Below, one piece after another: positions 57,716-64,000 of a stretch of DNA of 64,000 nucleotides. Positions within the stretch are counted from its first letter, which is position 1. The number at the start of each line of letters is the position of its first letter. The translations under genes were made by a program, and so were the position numbers. Source of the stretch: Trachythela sp. YZ-2020 (lineage: Eukaryota; Cnidaria; Anthozoa; Malacalcyonacea; Clavulariidae); contig JADLSH010000231.1 in the NCBI GenBank assembly GCA_016169945.1, positions 1,922,001 to 1,986,000 of the forward strand, in the 5' to 3' direction. The notes beneath the pieces were generated by a model. The model saw only the letters and a program-made list of their open reading frames with translations, made no database searches and was not told where the DNA came from.

Positions 57716-58179
57716 AACACTTTGATAGATTTCAGCTCTGCTGGAATTTCATATTGATTATAGTTATCAATATTTACAGCTGCATCGATGCTATTCACTA
57801 AACGGTTCTTTGTTAGTTGTCGCCGTTGCAGCCGCTCAGCCCTGATGTCCTCATCAGGTCCAGGTGCTTCATCAATTTCATCATTGATTTCCACATCATT
57901 TTCACTGTCCTCTTCAAGCTGTCCACTGTTTCCTCATCTGTAAATAAACATTGACAATGTGAATAATAGCATTGATAATATCAAAACGTTGTGATTCTGC
58001 ATTGTACAACTGTAAATTGAAACAAATTCACAGTACTGACCTGTCTCCCCATTTATTTCATCCAAATCATTCTCATCATCATTCAAGTCATCATCACTGA
58101 CATCATCATCAGCTTCAACAAACCTTAGGATATTCTCAACAGCAGATTCCCTTGAAATTCTAGCTCTTTTTGGAGGCAT
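57712..58179 (-). pseudogene. piggyBac transposase N-terminal region (two segments, frameshifted)
   Basis: Segment 58179-58044 encodes MPPKRARISRESAVENILRF and a very acidic run, ending at a GTCAGT donor. After a short intron (acceptor TTTACAG near 57939) an acidic, then basic stretch follows (DSENDVEINDEIDEAPGPDE, then QRRQLTKNRLV) to a stop at 57712. The splice leads into the wrong frame, and a second shift is needed near 57715 to enter the core. An acidic N terminus is normal for piggyBac transposases. Confidence 0.65.
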
Positions 58180-58997
58180 TAGATATCTCTTATCACACTT
58201 ACAAATTGAAACAAAACTTGAAACCAACAATAATATTTAGCAGAAAAATTATAAACTTGTATACACGTGTTCTCTGACTTCTCTCTCCGAACTATATTAT
58301 GTGTTAGACAAAGTATTGCATAGTGTGCAGTCAGTATTACCACTGACCAATGCTTTATGTTATCGTTTGCTCAGGTATCAATTTGTCTTCCATAAATCAG
58401 TGTTTTCAATTTGATAATTTCGTTCATTTGCGACGTTTATTTGTACATAATTGATGGCATAGTTGTGCATCAACAGTTATATACTTACAAGGAAACAAAT
58501 TGGAGTCTCCAAGAGGCAGGGATGATCACACAAGGTACAACATAATACAGAATTAGCATATAATTTTCTATATTTTGTAAATTATCCAAAACTAGACTGA
58601 ATACAACTTTGACTTTATCAAAGCTATATATTATATTTTTATTATGATATATTATTATATTTACAATAATAATATATTGTATGATGATATATTATCTAAA
58701 ATAGTTAATATCATGGTATATTGCACAAGTACTAAATTGCCCCATTTCAACATTAAAAGTAGTCCCCTATCCGAATGATAATATTTGACTATTATAGGCA
58801 ACCAACACCTTTTCCGACAGATGTCGCCAAACAATAACACATAATTGTTTTCGCAAAAAACATTTTTGTGGTTATAACCAAAATACAAAAATATTAAAAG
58901 TCATTGAACAACAGCCGCATAGCTGAACTTCTTAGGCGGTGGCGGGCAATGATATGTAGGGGTGCGCTCAATCAGCGCGCCCCCGGTACAAATAGGG

Positions 58998-60013
58998 TTA
59001 AAAAGATGGATGCTTGCAGGACCAGAAGTGGCTATAATGGTTCAGGAATTCGAGGGCAGTACGTCTGCAGAAAGTGCTGATCATCACGAGAAACCCCAGC
59101 CATCTAAAGAGAATTTCGTAGAAGATGTCTTGAATGCCTTCTCCAGTTTTCAAGCGACGGGGAACCCTTTTTCCGGGGTCAAGACCTGGCTATTTTCTAT
59201 CCACACAAAGGACGTAATTGACGGTTGTGTTGTTGACACGGTACAAAATGTGGTAAAGCTCAGAGAAGAGCAATATCAAAGATCCGTCAAAGAGAGATTT
59301 GTTGAAAGCACGGCTGTCACCGAAATGTTGAGAAGGAATAATCTGGCTACCTTCAAAATGGGAAGAAGAAAGTCGTTTCAAAAGATGAGGCTAAGGTAAA
59401 GGCTCTGAAAGAGGACTGTGCCCCCTTTTCTAAGCTGTACATAACAAGTCAGAACCGAAATAGAGATCTGGACTATGAGAACCAACCATGGCAACCATCT
59501 CTTGCACTAGCAGAAAACCTGCGCGCTGGACAGAAAGCAGATCTGATAAATTGTGTCGACTCTACGACTGATGTTCAATCACCAACCCTAGATGGTGTAG
59601 TTATTGTTCAGATGCTTTCAACCGGAACTGTGCGCACGTTTGAAGAGTATGCGTAAGTCGTTAGTATGATGAAAAGGTTTTGTGTTCTCCTGAAAGAACG
59701 CGACCGGCAGTTCTGGGGCCCTGCAACTACGAGGAGGCGGACACACGTTTAAGGGTGCACGTGTTAGATGCAAGTGCCTGTGGCTACCAACGGATAATGA
59801 TAAGAACCAACGATACCGACCTAGTGGTACTGGCCATATCAATTGCAAACACAATGCATACAAACGAAATGTGGGTTCTTTATGGTACAGGGAAGCACAC
59901 CCGGTACCTGCCTGTGCACACAATTTCCTCGGCACTTGGTCCTGATAAAGCGTCTGTCTTACCGTTATTTCACGCACTTACAGGATGCGATATTTTTTCC
60001 TTTTTTGGTAGCC
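58998..60013 (+). pseudogene. Uncharacterised PIN-like family gene, 3' part
   Basis: Directly after TTAA the frame continues LKRWMLAGPEVAIMVQEFEG, VKTWLFSIHTKDVIDGCVVD and FVESTAVTEMLRRNNLATF. It shifts near 59360 (KDEAKVKALKEDC, LDYENQPWQPSLALAENLR). A break before 59680 precedes CNYEEADTRLRVHVLDA, MIRTNDTDLVVLAISIAN and PLFHALTGCDIFSFFGSRG. The Glu-Ala-Asp and Asp-Thr-Asp acidic pairs recall PIN/FEN-type nucleases, though this is inference. It ends abruptly at G-rich sequence near 60013. Confidence 0.65.
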
Positions 60014-60219
60014 GGGGGGCCGGGGGGGACAGGGGGGGGCGCGTCCCCCCAATATTTTATCAAGTGGAGCCGGAATAGCTTTAAGCCCCCCAAAAATAAT
60101 TGAAATTTAATAGCATTGCAGCAAATAGCGTAGACTCACAAATCATATAATGAAAGAATTAATGAATGGGCTTCACGAAAGAGGTAGAGAAGTCTCAGAA
60201 AATGCAATTTCCGACGATC

Positions 60220-61974
60220 TAGAGACTCCAAGCGGCTCCCCTTGCGGCTCCCCTTGCGGCTCCCCTTGCGGCTCCCCTTGCGGCTCCCCTTGCGGCTCCC
60301 CTTGCGGCTCCCCTTGCGGCTCCCCTTGCGGCTCCCCTTGCGGCTCCCCTTGCGGCTCCCCTTGCGGCTCCCCTTGCGGCTCCCTTGCGGCTCCCCGGCT
60401 CCTTGCGGCTCCTTGCGGCTCCTTGCGGCTCCCTTGCGGCTCCTTGCGGCTCCCTTGCGGCTCCCCTTGCGGCTCCCCTTGCGGCTCCCTTGCGGCTCCT
60501 TGCGGCTCCTTGCGGCTCCCTTGCGGCTCCCCCTTGCAGCTCCCCCAGTGTCTCCTTGCGGCTCCCCTTGCGGCTCCCCTTGCGGCTCCCCTTGCGGCTC
60601 CCCTTGCGGCTCCCCTTGCGGCTCCCCTTGCGGCTCCCCTTGCGGCTCCCCTTGCGGCTCCCCTTGCGGCTCCCCTTGCGGCTCCCCTTGCGGCTCCCCT
60701 TGCGGCTCCCCTTGCGGCTCCCCTTGCGGCTCCCCTTGCGGCTCCCCTTGCGGATCCCATTGCGGCTCCCCTTGAGGATCCCCTTGCGGCTCCCCTTGCG
60801 GATCCACTTGCGGCTCCCCTTGCGGCTCCCCAGGCTCCCCTTGCGGCTCCCCTTGCGGCTCCACATGCGGCTCCCCTTGCGGCTCCCCTTGCGGCTCCCC
60901 TTGCGGCTCCTTGCAGCTCCCTGCGGCTCCCCACGGCTCCCTTGCAGCTCCTTGCAGGCTCCCCCTTGCGGCTCCCCTTGCGGCTCCCCTTGCGGCTCCC
61001 CTTGCGGCTCCCCTTGCGGCTCCCCTTGCGGCTCCCCTTGCGGCTCCCCTTGCGGCTCCCCTTGCGGCTCCCCTTGCGGCTCCCCTTGCGGCTCCCCTTG
61101 CGGCTCCCCTTGCGGCTCCCCTTGCGGCTCCCCTTGCGGCTCCCCTTGCGGCTCCCCTTGCGGCTCCCTTGCAGCTCCTTGCGGCTCTTGCGGCTCCCCT
61201 TGCGGCTCCTTGCAGCTCCTTGCGGCTCCTTGCAGCTCCGGCTCCTTGCAGCTCCCCTTGCGGCTCCTTGCAGCTCCCTTGCGGCTCCTTGGCTCCCCTT
61301 GCGGCTCCCTTGCGGCTCCTTGCAGGCTCCCTTGCGGCTCCCCTTGCGGCTCCCCTTGCGGCTCCTTGCAGCTCCTTGCGGCTCCCTTGCGGCTCCTTGC
61401 GGCTCCTTGCGGCTCCCCTTGCAGCTCCTTGCGGCTCCTTGCGGCTCCTTGCAGCTCCTTGCGGCTCCCCTTGCAGCTCCTTGCAGCTCCTTGCGGCTCC
61501 TTGCAGCTCCCTTGCGGCTCCCTTGCGGCTCCTGCGGCTCCTTGCGGCTCCTTGCAGCTCCCCTTGCGGCTCCCTTGCGGCTCCTTGCGGCTCCCCTTGC
61601 GGCTCCCCTTGCGGCTCCCCTTGCGGCTCCCCTTGCGGCTCCCCTTGCGGCTCCCCTTGCAGCTCCCCCTTGCAGCTCCTTGCAGCTCCCCTTGCGGCTC
61701 CCTTGCAGCTCCCTTGCAGCTCCCCTTGCGGCTCCCTTGCGGCTCCTTGCAGCTCCCCTTGCACGGCTCCTTGCGGCTCCCCTTGCGGCTCCCCTTGCGG
61801 CTCCCCTTGCGGCTCCCCTTGCGGCTCCCCTTGCGGCTCCCCTTGCTGCTCCCCTTGCGGCTCCTTGCGGCTCCCTTGCAGCTCCTTGCGGCTCCCCTTG
61901 CGGCTCCCCTTGCGGCTCCCCTTGCGGCTCCCCTTGCGGCTCCCCTTGCGGCTCCCCTTGCGGCTCCCCTTGCG
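60220..61974. repeat. GC-rich 12-bp minisatellite (GGCTCCCCTTGC)n
   Basis: About 1.75 kb of 12-bp units GGCTCCCCTTGC with 11- and 10-bp variants (GGCTCCCTTGC, GGCTCCTTGC) and AG-for-GG changes. Point variants GGATCC and CCACAT cluster at 60750-60870. No unit creates a stop, so several frames on both strands stay open for hundreds of codons (Gly-Ser-Arg-Lys, Gln-Gly-Glu-Pro, Ala-Arg-Gly-Ala or Pro-Cys-Gly-Ser repeats). Composition contrasts sharply with the AT-rich surroundings. The minus strand has GGGG every 12 bp, so G-quadruplexes are possible. Confidence 0.95.
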
Positions 61975-62120
61975 GTCATACTTTGTTGACTTATAAAAAT
62001 ACTTCAAAAACTCGGCTTCTACTTCAGCTGTGCTCGTCCCCTTGCGGCTCCCCTTGCGGCTCCCCTTGCCGCTCCCCAAGCGGCTCCCCTTGCGGCTCCC
62101 CTTGCGGCTCCCCTTGCTCA
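61975..62120. repeat. Unique 65-bp island and short right block of the 12-bp minisatellite
   Basis: 61975-62035 is AT-rich unique sequence that breaks the array; 62036-62120 holds seven more units. On the minus strand the island reads AEVEAEFLKYFYKSTKYD in the Gly-Ser-Arg-Lys frame. No second line of coding evidence. Confidence 0.8.
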
Positions 62121-62324
62121 TAATTCATTCGCATAATTTCTTTGTTTTTAGTTTAGTGAACTTTATTTAGTCACGGTGGACTCATCAGGATTTTACACAC
62201 TTATGATAAAGTAACAAAGGAAATTAGCTATATGATAAATTATACTATACATATTTACAAAACTACCTGTTTTTCATGAGTGCCGTGCATTAAATTGATT
62301 AAAATTAGATAAAATATTTAAAAA
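62121..62324 (-). other. Probable LINE 3' UTR
   Basis: 200 bp between the LINE stop (62325) and the minisatellite edge, without coding potential. It is AT-rich and reads into an A-rich end on the minus strand (ACTAAAAACAAAGAAATTATG), which fits a LINE 3' end abutting the minisatellite. Confidence 0.5.
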
Positions 62325-64000
62325 TTATTGAATAAAGTTGCTACAGTCAGACTTAAATTTATGTAAAGTACTAGCCTGTCTTAACTCAGTAGGAAGAGAA
62401 TTCCACAGTACTGCACCGCTATAACTAAAGCTATTTTTCAAGTAATTAGTACGCGGTAGTGGCAAAGCTAGTTTGTTACTGGTGTCTCTCAATGCATAAT
62501 TTGTGATACTATTGCGATCAACAAACATATTAGAAAGATAATCTGGAGCAAGACCATTCAAGGATTTATACACCATGATAGCCTTGGAAAGCCTACGCTG
62601 AGATACAAGATTTTTCCATCCAAGACTTTCGAAAAGATAATCGGCATTTGTATCATAACTAGAAGATGTTAATACCCTGGCAGCACGATTTTGTAATTTT
62701 TGCAATTTGTTAACTAGATAACTACTGCAACTGTCCCAGACAGCAGAGCAGTAGTCGAAATATGGTTGAACTAAGCACTTGTAAATAAGTTGCATTGTGG
62801 TAAAAGGAACATAAGGTCTAATGCGTTTTAGTGCACCAATACCGGAAGCAACTTTTTACTCAGTTTCTCAATATGAACATTCCAGGATAAGTTCTCATCA
62901 ATGTGTACGCCGAGTGATTTTGTATGAGAGACTTGTTTAACTGGAACGTTATTTATTACTAATAAAGGAGTAGATTGAAAAGTATTTATTCTTTGGCGAG
63001 AGCCAATTAGCATAAATTCAGTTTTAGTCTGGTTTAAAGTAAGTTTGTTTGCTGATAACCATTCACTGACACTAGCAAGATCCTCGTTAAGATTATGATT
63101 AATTTCATGTATGTTATTACTTGCATATGTCAAATTAGTGTCATCAGCAAACATTCGTGCCCGAGAGTGTATTAGACAATTAGGAAGATCATTAATATAG
63201 ATTAAAAATAAAAGCGGGCCTAATATAGTTCTGAGGAACCCCACATTGTAGTAATCGATTCGAGGAGAAATGACCGTTAACAAAACACTTTTGATTACGT
63301 TCATTTAGATACGATCTTAACCAGTTACCCGCAGTTCCCTTGATTCCATATGCATTAAGTTTGTTCAGCAATATTTCATGATCTACAGTGTCGAAGGCTT
63401 TTTTAAGATCAAGAAACATTACAGCATTTACATTACCACTGTCAATATTATAAGCCCATTCGTTGGTAGCCTCAAGAAGAGAGGTGACAGTAGAATGTAG
63501 GCCTCGAAATCCCGATTGATAATTAGTTAATAATTCATTTTCAGCTATAAATGTATATAGCTGATCATAAATTACCCTTTCAAAAACCTTAGCCACAATA
63601 GGAACAATAGAAATGGGACGATAGTTATCAACGCAATTGCGTTTGCCTTGTTTGTATATAGGAATAACTTTAGCACATTTCCATTCGTTTGGGAATATGC
63701 CTGTAGTGATAGAACGATTAAAAATAAGACAGAGGATTCTGCAATTAAGTCAGAGCATTCTCTAATTAACCTAGAAGATATTTTGTCTAAACCTGTTGCT
63801 TTAGAAGTGTTTAACGTGGACAGTAATGCGTAAACGGTTGGAATACTTATTTCTCTCAGTTGAAAAATAGCATTATTTTGGTTAGGTAAATAATCAAGAT
63901 AAGACCGATTGCTATAATTAAGATTAATTTTATCTGCAAGGTCTGGTCCGATGTTTGAAAAGTGATCGTTAAACGCATCAGCAATTTTGCTAGGGTCATT
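62325..64000 (-). pseudogene. CR1/L2-like LINE, reverse transcriptase and C-terminal region (runs off the right edge)
   Basis: Read from 64000 down: a pre-RT segment (DPSKIADAFNDHF, then TSKATGLDKIS), FERVIYDQLYTFI, QSGFRGLHSTVTSLLEATN, MFLDLKKAFDTVDHEILLNK, a frame break near 63215, GPLLFLIYINDLP, ARMFADDTN (catalytic ADD), WLSANKLTLNQTKTEFMLIG, SLGVHIDENLSW, a break near 62815, then CLVQPYFDYCSAVWDSC, KLQKLQNRAARVLT and the terminal ALPLPRTNYLKNSFSYSGA with LWNSLPTELRQA, stopping at 62325. The motifs and order match the LINE at 46230 but this copy is younger, with only two or three breaks. Confidence 0.88.

Larger units (their letters stand above)
55701..59001 (-). mobile_element. piggyBac DNA transposon with TTAA target duplication
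   Basis: The element runs 55705-58997, with TTAA at 55701-55704 and 58998-59001. The right end CCCTATTTGTACCGGGGGCG (read inward on the minus strand) is repeated at the left end. There a 20-25 bp extra block (TTTTTTAGTAGCCAAGATA plus part of CCGGG) splits it. Subterminal GCGCGCTGATT and GCGCACCCC blocks are shared. It carries the transposase at 56087-58179. Confidence 0.93.

Noticed and set aside
60136..62123. Protein-coding genes of 534-661 codons on both strands
   Set aside because: They are by-products of a stop-free 12-bp repeat whose 10- and 11-bp variants keep rotating the frame.

Overview
The window is AT-rich eukaryotic DNA: GT-AG introns, intronless class A GPCR genes, exon-shuffled extracellular domains, and dense, mostly broken transposable elements (CR1/L2-like LINE, Penelope, piggyBac, Crypton-type recombinase, Helitron-like, long palindromes, MITEs, a tRNA-derived SINE). 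This fits a marine invertebrate, most likely a cnidarian. I cannot fix the class from sequence alone, and I ran no database search.

Layout. 0.1-0.3 kb (-): one exon of an EndoU-type endoribonuclease running off the left edge. 0.4-10.2 kb: repeats (SINE, a 49-52 bp minisatellite, a LINE 3' end, a ~68 bp satellite split by a Helitron-like insertion). 10.27-25.93 kb (+): the main gene, a 17-exon model of 1,727 codons whose splice phases all agree. It encodes a cytoplasmic tail, TM, Ser/Thr-rich mucin region, TSP1-SEA-FN3, TSP1-SEA-FN3, three more FN3, a linker, SEA, TM and an acidic tail. 27.6-31.1 kb (+): a GPCR pseudogene and an intact GPCR; a third copy lies at 50.05-51.0 kb. 31.9-34.2 kb: a palindromic element with 10-bp target repeats and a Helitron-like insertion in one arm. 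34.7-36.4 kb: Penelope GIY-YIG and LINE endonuclease remnants and a mariner-type MITE. 37.0-41.5 kb: Crypton-type tyrosine recombinase modules in a palindromic cluster. 41.76-45.56 kb: a 3.8-kb foldback element with a 6-bp target duplication. 46.2-48.3 kb: a dead LINE. 48.4-49.6 kb: hairpin elements. 52.9-55.1 kb: a TTAA-flanked non-autonomous element. 55.3-60.0 kb (+): an uncharacterised PIN-like family gene fragment interrupted by a 3.3-kb piggyBac (-). 60.2-62.1 kb: a GC-rich 12-bp minisatellite open in several frames on both strands. 62.3-64.0 kb (-): a second LINE.

Probably functional host genes are the EndoU exon, the TSP1/SEA/FN3 membrane protein and the two intact GPCRs. The rest is mostly transposon sequence, but it keeps an unusually clear insertion history: satellite, then Helitron; palindrome arm, then Helitron; GPCR duplicon, then two MITEs; coding gene, then piggyBac.
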